Program-made: the position numbers and the translations under genes
Source: Tepidimonas charontis
GTDB lineage: Bacteria; Pseudomonadota; Gammaproteobacteria; Burkholderiales; Burkholderiaceae_C
NCBI RefSeq assembly: GCF_007556685.1
Contig: NZ_VJON01000007.1
Coordinates: forward strand, 16,957 to 80,956
Direction: 5' to 3'
Length of the DNA stretch: 64,000 nucleotides
Shown here: piece after piece, positions 55,906 through 64,000 of the stretch
How positions within the stretch are numbered: position 1 is the stretch's first letter
How the letters are laid out: each line of letters begins with the position of its first letter
Notes under the pieces: generated by a model
What the model saw: the letters and a program-made list of their open reading frames with translations, nothing else
Told to the model about the DNA's origin: nothing
Database searches by the model: none

Positions 55906-57900
55906 ATGTGGCCCCATCAGCTCGAACTCCTGTCGCCCGCGCGCGACGCCGACATCGGCATCGAAGCGATCCATCACGGGGCGGATGCAGTCTACATCGG
56001 CGGCCCTGGATTTGGCGCGCGCGCCCATGCCGCCAACGATGTAGCCGACATCGAGCGCCTGGTGCGCCACGCGCACCGTTACCACGCGCGCGTCTTCGTC
56101 ACCCTCAACACCATCTTGCGCGATGACGAGCTCGAGCCCGCGCGTCGGCTGGCCTGGCAACTGTACGAGGCCGGGGTGGACGCGTTGATCATTCAGGACA
56201 TGGGGCTGCTGGAGCTGGATCTGCCACCGCTGGAGCTGCACGCGAGCACCCAGTGCGACATCCGCACGCCGCAAAAAGCCCGCTTTTTGCAAGACGTGGG
56301 CTTTGCCCAAATCGTGTTGGCGCGCGAGCTCTCACTGGCGCAGATCGCGGCCGTCGATGCGGCCTTGGGCCCGCGCGACGGACCAGGACGCGCGGTGCTG
56401 GAGTACTTCATTCACGGCGCGCTGTGTGTGGCCTACAGCGGACAGTGCTACATCAGTCATGCCCAGACGGGCCGCAGCGCCAACCGGGGCGACTGCTCCC
56501 AGGCCTGCCGCCTGCCCTATGAGGTGCGCGATATGCAGGGGCGCATCATCGCGCACGACAAGCACGTGCTGTCCATGAAGGACAACAACCAAAGCGCCAA
56601 CCTGCGCGCACTCATCGATGCCGGGGTGCGCAGCTTCAAGATCGAAGGCCGCTACAAAGACATGGCCTATGTGAAGAACATCACCGCGCACTACCGGCGG
56701 CTGCTCGACGACATCCTGGAAGAGCGTCCCGAACTGGCGCGCGCCTCCAGCGGTCGCTGTACCTACACCTTCACGCCCGACCCCAACCAAACCTTCAACC
56801 GCGCCTTCACCGACTATTTCGTCCACGGCCGCCAAATGGACATCGGCGCCTTCGACAGCCCGAAAAATCCGGGCCAGCCGATTGGCTGGGTGGTGCGCGT
56901 CGGCGCGGCTGCGCTCGAGATCGAGACCAATGCGCCGGGCATCGAACTGGCCAATGGCGACGGTTTGTGCTACTTCGACCTGCAAGGCAACCTGCTGGGG
57001 CTGCAAACCAACCGGGTCGAACGCCTGGGGGCGGGCAGCGATGGGGGCATGCGCTGGCGCGTCGAGCCCAAAGACCCCATGCATACCTTGACGGACTTGC
57101 GGCCCGGCACGACCGTCAACCGCAACCGCAGCATGGCCTGGGTGCGGCGGCTCGAGCGGCCATCGGCCCAGCGCCGCATTGGGGTGTGGATGACGTTGCG
57201 CGACAGCGCCGAGGGCCTCGAATTGCACCTGGAGGACGAAAACGGTTGCGTGGGGCGCGCGACGCTGGCGGGGCCACCAGCGCCCGCGCGCGATCCGCAG
57301 CAGGCGCAGGCCAGGCTGCGGGAGGGCTTGACGCGCTTGGGCGACACGATCTTCGAAGCGCGCGCGGTGCACGTGCACACCGCGCAGCCGTGGTTCGTGC
57401 CGCCGTCGCAGCTCAATGCCCTGCGGCGCGAGGCGGTGCAAGCGCTGCTGCAAGCGCGTGAGGCCGCGCGCCCACGCCCGAAACCCCGCGCCCCGGTCCA
57501 GCCCCCGCCCACCTACCCCGACGACGTGCTGACCTATCTGGGCAATGTCTACAACCACAAGGCGCGCGATTTCTATGCCCGCCATGGGGTGCGCGTCATC
57601 GAAGCCGCCTACGAAAGCCATGAGGCGCTGGGCGACGTCAGCCTGATGATCACCAAACATTGCGTGCGCTACAGCTTGAGCCTGTGTCCCAAGCAAGCCA
57701 AGGGCGTCACGGGCGTGCAGGGTACCATCCGCGCCGAGCCGCTGGTGCTCATCCACGGCGACGAGCGCCTGATGCTGCGTTTCGATTGCAAGCCGTGCGA
57801 GATGCACGTGGTCGGCCGTCTCAAACGCCATGTGGCGCGTGCATTCGAACGGCAGGCGCGCGAGCAGCCGCTGCGCTTTTATCGCACACGCCCGACCTAG
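55906..57900 (+). CDS. rlhA: 23S rRNA 5-hydroxycytidine (C2501) synthase RlhA, U32 family
   Basis: 664 residues from ATG 55906. LELLSPARDADIGIEAIHHG, ADAVYIGGPGFGARAHAAND is the U32 start; four cysteines (C174, C181, C197, C201 in GALCVAYSGQCYISH and RGDCSQACRLPY) fit the Fe-S site needed for hydroxylation. The total length and the C-terminal part (DUF3656 region through FDCKPCEMHVVGRLKR) match RlhA/YdcP rather than the shorter TrhP/YegQ. Its start lies one base from the start of the divergent thioesterase-GNAT gene, so its promoter lies within that gene. Confidence 0.85.
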   Translation: MWPHQLELLSPARDADIGIEAIHHGADAVYIGGPGFGARAHAANDVADIERLVRHAHRYHARVFVTLNTILRDDELEPARRLAWQLYEAGVDALIIQDMGLLELDLPPLELHASTQCDIRTPQKARFLQDVGFAQIVLARELSLAQIAAVDAALGPRDGPGRAVLEYFIHGALCVAYSGQCYISHAQTGRSANRGDCSQACRLPYEVRDMQGRIIAHDKHVLSMKDNNQSANLRALIDAGVRSFKIEGRYKDMAYVKNITAHYRRLLDDILEERPELARASSGRCTYTFTPDPNQTFNRAFTDYFVHGRQMDIGAFDSPKNPGQPIGWVVRVGAAALEIETNAPGIELANGDGLCYFDLQGNLLGLQTNRVERLGAGSDGGMRWRVEPKDPMHTLTDLRPGTTVNRNRSMAWVRRLERPSAQRRIGVWMTLRDSAEGLELHLEDENGCVGRATLAGPPAPARDPQQAQARLREGLTRLGDTIFEARAVHVHTAQPWFVPPSQLNALRREAVQALLQAREAARPRPKPRAPVQPPPTYPDDVLTYLGNVYNHKARDFYARHGVRVIEAAYESHEALGDVSLMITKHCVRYSLSLCPKQAKGVTGVQGTIRAEPLVLIHGDERLMLRFDCKPCEMHVVGRLKRHVARAFERQAREQPLRFYRTRPT

Positions 57901-57931
57901 TCGGTGCCGTGGTGGGTGCAGCGCGCGTCGC

Positions 57932-60900
57932 TTAGCCAACCCAGCGGCGCGCATTACGGAACATGCGCATCCAGGGGCTGAACGCGTCGATGCCGCCGGT
58001 GGTGCCCAGGTCGGTCCAGCTCAGCTGCACATTGCGGAACACCCGCTCGGGGTGGGGCATCATGGCCGTGAAGCGCCCGTCGGGCGTGGTGACGGCGGTG
58101 ATGCCACGCGGGCTGCCGTTGGGGTTGAACGGGTAGGCCTCGGTGGGTCGTCCGTGGTGATCGACATAGCGCATGGCCACCGCCACCCGCTCGATGTCGC
58201 CGCGTTGACCAAAGTTGGCATAACCCTCGCCGTGCGCCACCGCAATCGGCAGGCGGCTGCCGGCCATGCCGTGGAAAAACAGGCTGGGGGAATCCGTCAC
58301 CTCCACCAAGGACAGCCGGGCCTCGAAGCGCTCGCTGACGTTGGTGGTAAAGCGCGGCCAATGCTCGGCCCCTGGGATCAGGCTGGCCAGCTCGGCAAAC
58401 ATCTGGCAGCCGTTGCACACGCCGAGTCCAAAGGTGTCGCTGCGGGCGAAGAAGGCACGGAACTGCTCGGCCAGCTCGGGGTGAAAAGTGATGGAGCGGG
58501 CCCAGCCAATGCCAGCACCCAGCGTGTCCCCGTAGCTGAAGCCGCCACAGGCCACCAACCCCTGGAAGCCGGTGAGCACCGTGCGTGCCGACAGCAGGTC
58601 GCTCATATGCACGTCCACCGCCTCGAACCCAGCGCTGTCGAAGGCGTAGGCCATCTCGACGTGGGAGTTGACGCCCTGCTCGCGCAGGATGGCCACGCGC
58701 GGACGCGCAAGGTTCAGGTAGGGGGCAGCCACGTCCTGCGCGGGATCGAACGTCAAGGCCACGTGCAGTCCCGGGTCGTCCGGCCGGCCAGCGGCGGCAT
58801 GCTCGGCATCGGCACAGGTCGGGTTGTCGCGCAGTCGGCAGATGTTCCAGCTCACGCTGTCCCACACCTGCATCAGGTCATGCAACGTCGCCGAAAAGAC
58901 GCACTGTCCGTCACGCCAGATCTGCAGCGCCCCTTTACCCGCATCGATGGGACTGCTGGCTGGCCGCGTTTTGCCGATGACATGGCTGCAAGCGGACAGC
59001 CCGTGGGCGCGCAAGGTCTGCAGTACCGTGTCGCGCTCGCTCGTGCGTACCTGGATGACGACGCCCAGCTCTTCGTTGAACAAAGCGGTCAGCGTGCGCT
59101 CGTGGCGGCGGACACTGACCTGCGCGGCCCAGTTTTTGGCGTCGCCGACGTCGGCACGGCTGTCTTGGATACCGTCGCCTTCTGTGACCAGCATGTCCAC
59201 ATTGAGCGTGACGCCGACCCGCCCGGCAAAGGCCATCTCGGCCACACAGGCCAACAGCCCGCCGTCGCTGCGGTCGTGGTACGCCAGCAGCAGACCGCGC
59301 TGGCGCAATTCGTTGATGGCCGCCACCAAGCGCAGCAGATCCTGCGGATCGTCCAGATCCGGCGGGGCGCCGCCAGCTTGGTCGAGCACCTGCGCCAGAA
59401 TCGAGCCGCCCATGCGTTGGCGGCCGCGCCCCAGATCGATCAAGATCAGCGTCGTATCGTCCTGCGCGTCGAGCTGGGGGGTGAGCGTGCCGCGCACATC
59501 CTCCAGCGTGACGAAGGCGCTGACGATCAGACTCACCGGCGCCACCACTTTGCGCGCTCGTCCATCGGCGCCCGTCCACTGGGTGCGCATCGACAAGCTG
59601 TCTTTGCCCACCGGGATGCTGATGCCCAGCTGCGGGCACAGCTCCAGTCCCACCGCGCGCGCGCTGTCGTACAGCGCCGCATCTTCACCCGGTTCGCCAC
59701 AGGCGGCCATCCAGTTGGCCGACAGCTTCACGCGCGACAACGTGATCGGCGCCGCCAGCAGGTTCGTGATCGCCTCGGCCACCGCCAAGCGCGCTGCCGC
59801 CGGCGCGTCGAGCGCGGCCACCGGGGTGCGCTCGCCCATCGCCATGGCCTCCGCGGCCAGCCCGCGAAAGTCCGCCAGCGTCACCGCGCAGTCGGCCACC
59901 GGCACCTGCCATGGCCCCACCATCTGGTCGCGATGCGTCAGGCCACCCACGGTGCGGTCGCCAATCGTGATCAGAAAGCGTTTGGAGGCCACCGTCGGGT
60001 GCGCCAGCACGTCGATCACCGCACGTTGCAAGTCCACTGCGGTGCCATCGAACGGGGCAAAGCGTCGCACGATGCGCGTGACCTCGCGCCGCATGCGCGG
60101 TGGCTTGCCCAGCAACACCTCCATCGGCATGTCCACCGGACGTGCGTGCTGCGGGTCGGTCGCTTGCGGATCGGCCACCACCAGCGTGCGCTCCTCGCTG
60201 GCCACACCCACCACGGCATACGGACAACGCTCGCGCTCGCACAGCGCGGCCAGACGCGGCAGCGCCTCGGGGGCCACCGCCAGCACGTAGCGCTCCTGGC
60301 TTTCGTTGCACCAGATTTCTTTCGGCGCCAGGCCGCTTTCCTCCAGCGGAATGGCGCGCAGGTCGAAGTGCGCGCCCCGTCCCGCGTCGTTGACCAGCTC
60401 CGGAAAGGCGTTCGACAAGCCCCCGGCACCAACGTCATGGATGGCCAGAATCGGGTTGTCGTCCCCCAGCGCCCAGCAGTGGTTGATCACCTCCTGCGCG
60501 CGGCGTTGGATCTCGGGGTTGCCGCGTTGCACGGAGTCGAAGTCCAAGTCGGCCGCATTGACGCCGCTGGCCATGGAGCTGGCCGCCCCGCCGCCCATCC
60601 CGATACGCATGCCCGGCCCGCCCAACTGCACCAGCAAAGTGCCTGCGGGGAACACCACCTTGTGCGTCTGGGTGGCATCGATCTGCCCCAGGCCCCCGGC
60701 GATCATGATCGGCTTGTGGTAGCCGCGATCGATCACATCGACGTCAGAGGCCAGGCGCTGCTCGTAGGCGCGGAAATACCCCAACAGATTCGGTCGCCCG
60801 AACTCGTTGTTGAAGGCTGCGCCACCCAGCGGCCCCTCGATCATGATCTGCAGCGGTGTCGCGATATGTCCGGGTTTGCCGTCGGGCTGATCCGCCCAGC

Positions 60901-61990
60901 CTCCCCACAGCCGCGACACGGTAAAGCCGGTCAAGCCTGCCTTTGGGCGTGCTCCACGTCCGGTGGCACCCTCATCGCGAATTTCTCCGCCCGCACCGGT
61001 GGCGGCACCCGGATACGGAGAAATTGCCGTCGGGTGGTTGTGCGTCTCCACCTTCATGAGCACATGGTGTCGCCGCATGCTGCGCCGATAGGCGGGGCTG
61101 CCGCCACCATCGAACACGGCGGCGAAGCGTTCGATGTCGCGCCCCTCCATGATCGCAGCGTTGTCGGCGTAAGCCACGATGGTGTGTTGCGGCGCCTGCT
61201 GGTGGGTGTGGCGGATCATGCCGAACAGGCTGTGCGGCTGCTCGACGCCATCGATGACGAACTGGGCGTTGAAGATCTTGTGTCGGCAGTGCTCGCTGTT
61301 GGCCTGGGCGAACATCATCAGCTCGACGTCACTGGGGTTGCGCCCCAGCCGCTGAAAGGCTTCGACCAGGTAGTCGATTTCATCGTCGGCCAGCGCCAAA
61401 CCCCAGGCGGTGTTGGCCTCTTGCAGCGCTGCGCGCCCGCGCGCCAGCACATCCACGCGCGCCATCGGGGCCGCCTGCAGTGGTTCGAACAGCGCCTGCG
61501 CTGCCGTCAGATCGGGCAGCACGCTCTCGGTCATGCGGTCGTGCAGCAAGGCAGCGCAGGCGCGCCAAGTGGCGTCATCGAGGCTGGCTTGGCGCCCCAT
61601 CAACCCCGCGAGGGTGCCACCGGCCAGTGTCAGTATGACTTCCGTGACACGCTCCACCCGCCGTGCCATCAAACCGCAGTTGCGTGCGATGTCGGTGGCT
61701 TTGGAGGCCCACGGTGACACGGTCCCAAGCCGGGGGGTGACGACGATGCGCACGCCCTCGGTCGGACCGCGGTAGGCTTCGCCATAGTGCAGCAAGGCAG
61801 CCCAACGCCGGCGCGCGGCCTCATCCAGCGGTGCCTCAGTGGCGACCAGGTGCACGTGGCGCGCCGCTACCGACTGAATACGCGGCTCCACCGCCTGCAG
61901 GCGTGCCAGCCACTGCGTGGCGCGAAAATGCCCCAGGGCGTCGCCCCCGGGAAAAACCGACACGATCAAAGAAGATGGGCGCGCGTTCAC
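57932..61990 (-). CDS. purL: Phosphoribosylformylglycinamidine synthase
   Basis: 1352 residues from GTG 61990, the start that gives the usual N-terminus ([20 protein letters not shown]); the open frame reaches 62107 but that extension is not family-like. The large single-chain FGAR amidotransferase of proteobacteria: N-terminal PurS-like part, two PurM-like halves ([40 protein letters not shown]), and a C-terminal glutamine amidotransferase with nucleophile Cys in [15 protein letters not shown] and His/Glu near [11 protein letters not shown]. Catalyses step 4 of purine synthesis. It lies downstream of the sox terminator and so has its own promoter in 61991-62207. Confidence 0.95.
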   Translation of the reverse strand: MNARPSSLIVSVFPGGDALGHFRATQWLARLQAVEPRIQSVAARHVHLVATEAPLDEAARRRWAALLHYGEAYRGPTEGVRIVVTPRLGTVSPWASKATDIARNCGLMARRVERVTEVILTLAGGTLAGLMGRQASLDDATWRACAALLHDRMTESVLPDLTAAQALFEPLQAAPMARVDVLARGRAALQEANTAWGLALADDEIDYLVEAFQRLGRNPSDVELMMFAQANSEHCRHKIFNAQFVIDGVEQPHSLFGMIRHTHQQAPQHTIVAYADNAAIMEGRDIERFAAVFDGGGSPAYRRSMRRHHVLMKVETHNHPTAISPYPGAATGAGGEIRDEGATGRGARPKAGLTGFTVSRLWGGWADQPDGKPGHIATPLQIMIEGPLGGAAFNNEFGRPNLLGYFRAYEQRLASDVDVIDRGYHKPIMIAGGLGQIDATQTHKVVFPAGTLLVQLGGPGMRIGMGGGAASSMASGVNAADLDFDSVQRGNPEIQRRAQEVINHCWALGDDNPILAIHDVGAGGLSNAFPELVNDAGRGAHFDLRAIPLEESGLAPKEIWCNESQERYVLAVAPEALPRLAALCERERCPYAVVGVASEERTLVVADPQATDPQHARPVDMPMEVLLGKPPRMRREVTRIVRRFAPFDGTAVDLQRAVIDVLAHPTVASKRFLITIGDRTVGGLTHRDQMVGPWQVPVADCAVTLADFRGLAAEAMAMGERTPVAALDAPAAARLAVAEAITNLLAAPITLSRVKLSANWMAACGEPGEDAALYDSARAVGLELCPQLGISIPVGKDSLSMRTQWTGADGRARKVVAPVSLIVSAFVTLEDVRGTLTPQLDAQDDTTLILIDLGRGRQRMGGSILAQVLDQAGGAPPDLDDPQDLLRLVAAINELRQRGLLLAYHDRSDGGLLACVAEMAFAGRVGVTLNVDMLVTEGDGIQDSRADVGDAKNWAAQVSVRRHERTLTALFNEELGVVIQVRTSERDTVLQTLRAHGLSACSHVIGKTRPASSPIDAGKGALQIWRDGQCVFSATLHDLMQVWDSVSWNICRLRDNPTCADAEHAAAGRPDDPGLHVALTFDPAQDVAAPYLNLARPRVAILREQGVNSHVEMAYAFDSAGFEAVDVHMSDLLSARTVLTGFQGLVACGGFSYGDTLGAGIGWARSITFHPELAEQFRAFFARSDTFGLGVCNGCQMFAELASLIPGAEHWPRFTTNVSERFEARLSLVEVTDSPSLFFHGMAGSRLPIAVAHGEGYANFGQRGDIERVAVAMRYVDHHGRPTEAYPFNPNGSPRGITAVTTPDGRFTAMMPHPERVFRNVQLSWTDLGTTGGIDAFSPWMRMFRNARRWVG

Positions 61991-62207
61991 GGCAGAGTCA
62001 ACGATACGGCGGGGGCGATGAGATGAGCAACGCCGCCGATTGTACGGGGTGCCCGCCGAATGCCCGGGCCGTGCAGACACGCCTGGTGCGCCAGCCATCG
62101 TTGGCATGCTTGCCGCCCGTCTCGCCCCCGGGGGTGTCCCGGGTAGCGCTGCCGCACCATCGATGGCTGCGTCGGTGGGCGCACGCCGCGCCCTCCGCCC
62201 GGGTCAA

Positions 62208-62245
62208 CGAATAAAAAAACCGCAGTACCTTCCCCGGTACCGCGG
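62208..62245 (-). terminator. Rho-independent terminator after soxX
   Basis: On the minus strand CCGCGGTACC, loop GGGGAA, GGTACTGCGG, then a run of seven T and ATT. A 10-bp stem with one G-T pair, 24 bp after the soxX stop. It separates sox from purL. Confidence 0.87.
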
Positions 62246-62269
62246 CCACCTCACCACACACACCGTCGA

Positions 62270-62917
62270 TTATTTATTCACAGGCGAGTTCGGGTCGAGC
62301 AGCAGCGCCATGATGTGTTTGATCTGTTGCTCGTTCAAGATACCCTTGTGTCCGGCACTGGGCATCTTCGTACAGGCATTGAACGCGCGCGAGTTCCAGA
62401 TCTTGGCCCAGGTGTACTCGATGATCGGCTTGGCCGCCGGGCTATTGGGGTCGGTTACGCCGCGCAGCTTGCCATAGTTGTATAAGCTGGGGCCCAGCGT
62501 ACCGTAGGATATTTCCTCTTTGCTGATTTGATGGCAGTTATAACAGTTGCCACCGTTGACGACTTTGGCGTCGTCGCTCCAGGTCAGACCACGCCCACTT
62601 TGGGCGATCTTCTCGCCTTCTTCCCAGTTACCCAAGAATTTGCCATCGCTAGGCCATTTCACACTCTTGTACGCGGCTTCCTCAATGGCCTTGGCTGTTT
62701 TCTGGTCCAGCGGCTTACCAGACACTTCGGACTGCCAGCACGCCAGCCGCGCCTCGTCTTGTTCCAGTCGGTCTAGCTTGGCGATGCCGCGCTCGACGAA
62801 GGAGCGCTTGACGACCTCCATCGTCATGCGGTCGTAGTCGGCCGCAGTGGGCCCCATGGTGCAGCCAGCGGTGACCAACGCGGCGGGAATGATCGACAGG
62901 ACGAATACGGATTTCAT
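62270..62917 (-). CDS. soxX: SoxX, c-type cytochrome subunit of SoxAX
   Basis: 215 residues from ATG 62917. The N-terminus is MKSVFVLSIIPAALVTAGC, a lipoprotein signal with lipobox and C19, so SoxX is membrane-anchored. One c-type heme site CYNCH (C125, C128, H129) follows GGNC, and the methionine ligand is expected in NACTKMPSAG. Preceded by an N-terminal helical domain (TMEVVKRSFVERGIAKLDRL) seen in the long-form SoxX. SoxAX starts thiosulfate oxidation by conjugating thiosulfate to SoxYZ. 17 bp after soxA. Confidence 0.93.
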   Translation of the reverse strand: MKSVFVLSIIPAALVTAGCTMGPTAADYDRMTMEVVKRSFVERGIAKLDRLEQDEARLACWQSEVSGKPLDQKTAKAIEEAAYKSVKWPSDGKFLGNWEEGEKIAQSGRGLTWSDDAKVVNGGNCYNCHQISKEEISYGTLGPSLYNYGKLRGVTDPNSPAAKPIIEYTWAKIWNSRAFNACTKMPSAGHKGILNEQQIKHIMALLLDPNSPVNK

Positions 62918-62934
62918 GACTGTACTACTCCAAC

Positions 62935-63750
62935 TCAGCGCTTGATGGCCGGGGCAATCGACTTGGCCCCTTTGGCGTTGACGCCCATATAGACTCCCAG
63001 AGCGATGGTGGCGTCACTGGCAAACACCGGTTCTGGGAAGCGTTGCTGGCGGTAGCAGTCGTTCAAACGGTGCTGCATGCTCCACATTTGCCCGTTGGAG
63101 ACACGATATGCCGGCCACGCGGCAAAACCCACGCCGTCGCCCGGATTCTTGGTCAGATTGGGCAGCTCCTGTAGGCGGATGCGCTTGCCGTCTTCGCTGT
63201 GGCAGCCGGCGCAGGAAAAGTCGTGTGGACCGCCGCGCATGAAAAACAGGCGCTTGCCGATTTCATACATATCGCGCTCGGCCTGGGTGTTGAACGGCAA
63301 ATTGAATGACATGCCACGCGACTCGCTGGCAATCCAGGTAGCCAAGGCTACCACGTTGGCGGTTTCGCCCTTGCCGAAATTACGCTGTGACACCTCCTTC
63401 TTGACGTCGATGCCTTGCAGCGTCTCCATGCAGGTGAGCAGACGGCTTTCCAGATCTTGGACCCGTCCCGTGTCCTTGAAGTAGCGCGGCAGCTCGACGA
63501 ACGCTCCTTTGACGACACCGGGCCCTTTACCCAGATCACATTGTTCGAGCGAAGCATTTTTCGGCCCCCGCTTTTGTTTCCACAAAGCTTCCCCCCTGAC
63601 CTCGAACAATTCTGCCGGGTTGCCGTCTTGCAACATGGCCCGATATTCCTCGATGCCCTTGCTGGCATCCGTGCCTTGCGCGTGAACGGCCGCGCTCAAA
63701 GCGGACGCCACCGCCCATGTGGCCAGTCGCGTCGGCGATGATCGTTTCAT
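62935..63750 (-). CDS. soxA: SoxA, thiosulfate-conjugating cytochrome subunit
   Basis: 271 residues from ATG 63750. Signal peptide MKRSSPTRLATWAVASALSAAVHA/Q. One c-type heme motif CAGCH (C180-H184) and the active-site cysteine C232 in LNDCYRQQR, which forms the cysteine persulfide heme ligand. Instead of an N-terminal heme, C71 and C107 probably form a disulfide, so this is the mono-heme type SoxA. Works with SoxX in the periplasm. The gene order soxZ-soxA-soxX matches the canonical soxXYZA-type cluster, read leftward. Confidence 0.93.
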   Translation of the reverse strand: MKRSSPTRLATWAVASALSAAVHAQGTDASKGIEEYRAMLQDGNPAELFEVRGEALWKQKRGPKNASLEQCDLGKGPGVVKGAFVELPRYFKDTGRVQDLESRLLTCMETLQGIDVKKEVSQRNFGKGETANVVALATWIASESRGMSFNLPFNTQAERDMYEIGKRLFFMRGGPHDFSCAGCHSEDGKRIRLQELPNLTKNPGDGVGFAAWPAYRVSNGQMWSMQHRLNDCYRQQRFPEPVFASDATIALGVYMGVNAKGAKSIAPAIKR

Positions 63751-63869
63751 AGGTGACTCCTCGTGCTATGTGGGTTTGCGGTGTCGGCGCGACGGGCTGC
63801 GGCGCAGGGCTGCGTTTCGTTGACCCGCTGGCAGTCGAGTCGGCCGCGGATGGATGGGGTGCTGCGGTG

Positions 63870-64000
63870 TCAGGCGATGGTGGCCTCGTCGGTGCGGGAC
63901 TCGCCTTTGTTGTCGGTCCACTTCACCACCACCTTGTCGCCCTTGGCCGCACCCCGGAACTTGAAGCTCAAAAACGGGTTTTGCGACACCGCCCCGCTCC
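63870..64000 (-). CDS. soxZ: SoxZ, sulfur carrier subunit, C-terminal part (5' partial)
   Basis: The last ~42 codons are visible: NPFLSFKFRGAAKGDKVVVK, WTDNKGESRTDEATIA, then stop at 63870-63872. This is the C-terminal beta strands of SoxZ, which pairs with SoxY, the carrier of sulfur intermediates. The rest, and presumably soxY, lie to the right of the window. 119 bp separate it from soxA. Confidence 0.87.
   Translation of the reverse strand, partial: SGAVSQNPFLSFKFRGAAKGDKVVVKWTDNKGESRTDEATIA

Noticed and set aside
57830..61717. A nearly 1300-codon open frame on the plus strand
   Set aside because: It is antisense to purL, His/Arg/Gln-rich with no family motif, and owes its openness to high-GC codon bias in the opposite frame.
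61991..62107. Upstream extension of purL to an ATG at 62107
   Set aside because: Residues before [12 protein letters not shown] are not family-like; GTG at 61990 gives the normal length.

Overview
The window is GC-rich DNA from a betaproteobacterium, most likely order Burkholderiales. The evidence is the core-gene layout in the right half (tatD-pilZ-holB-tmk-mltG-ygfZ, purL, an aotJQMOP-type amino-acid transporter, a cyanophycin locus, soxZ-soxA-soxX). Thiosulfate oxidation together with cyanophycin storage would fit a Tepidimonas- or Thiomonas-like organism, but genus is a guess. I saw no rRNA, tRNA or CRISPR array.

Left accessory region (1-15.3 kb): remains of an integrated plasmid or conjugative element. 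It has a KfrA-like plasmid protein cut by the window edge, a tyrosine integrase followed by an overlapping chain (family-4 uracil-DNA glycosylase, WGR protein, antitoxin), a decapitated ParM-like partition gene, and a fragment of an F-type conjugation cluster (truncated trbC, traN in two cistrons, two exported small proteins). It is riddled with insertion-sequence debris: one complete-looking IS200/IS605-type tnpB element, a solo left end of the same element, a ~250-bp derivative that keeps the tnpB 3' end, and fragments of IS607, IS110 and a sterol desaturase. It also holds a crowded set of toxin-antitoxin loci; in several the toxin is broken while the antitoxin is intact.

Defence island (15.6-29.1 kb, all minus strand): one transcription unit reading WYL regulator, SNF2-like helicase, long beta-class adenine methyltransferase, Fic AMP-transferase, a 36-codon linker frame, type III restriction-like helicase-nuclease, and a Nudix fusion protein. 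Most of the genes overlap or abut. Degenerate ~100-bp sequences related to each other lie on both sides. This is the best candidate for an undescribed or under-described multi-gene system. An istB remnant and an intact higBA pair follow.

Chromosomal right half (31-64 kb): a thioredoxin-like protein, a tadA-hydrolase fusion and ldcA; a cyanophycin locus with two synthetase paralogues diverging from an ABC exporter and its DUF1854 partner; the five-gene aotJQMOP operon closed by a shared bidirectional hairpin; tctBA; an ankyrin-tatD pair; a pilZ-holB-tmk-mltG run; ygfZ; an NRDE protein; a thioesterase-GNAT fusion; rlhA; purL; and the sox genes. In the cyanophycin pair, the polymerising Mur-ligase P-loop is intact only in CphA, while a HxxEH-type site in the N-terminal domain is visible only in the paralogue, suggesting a division of labour.
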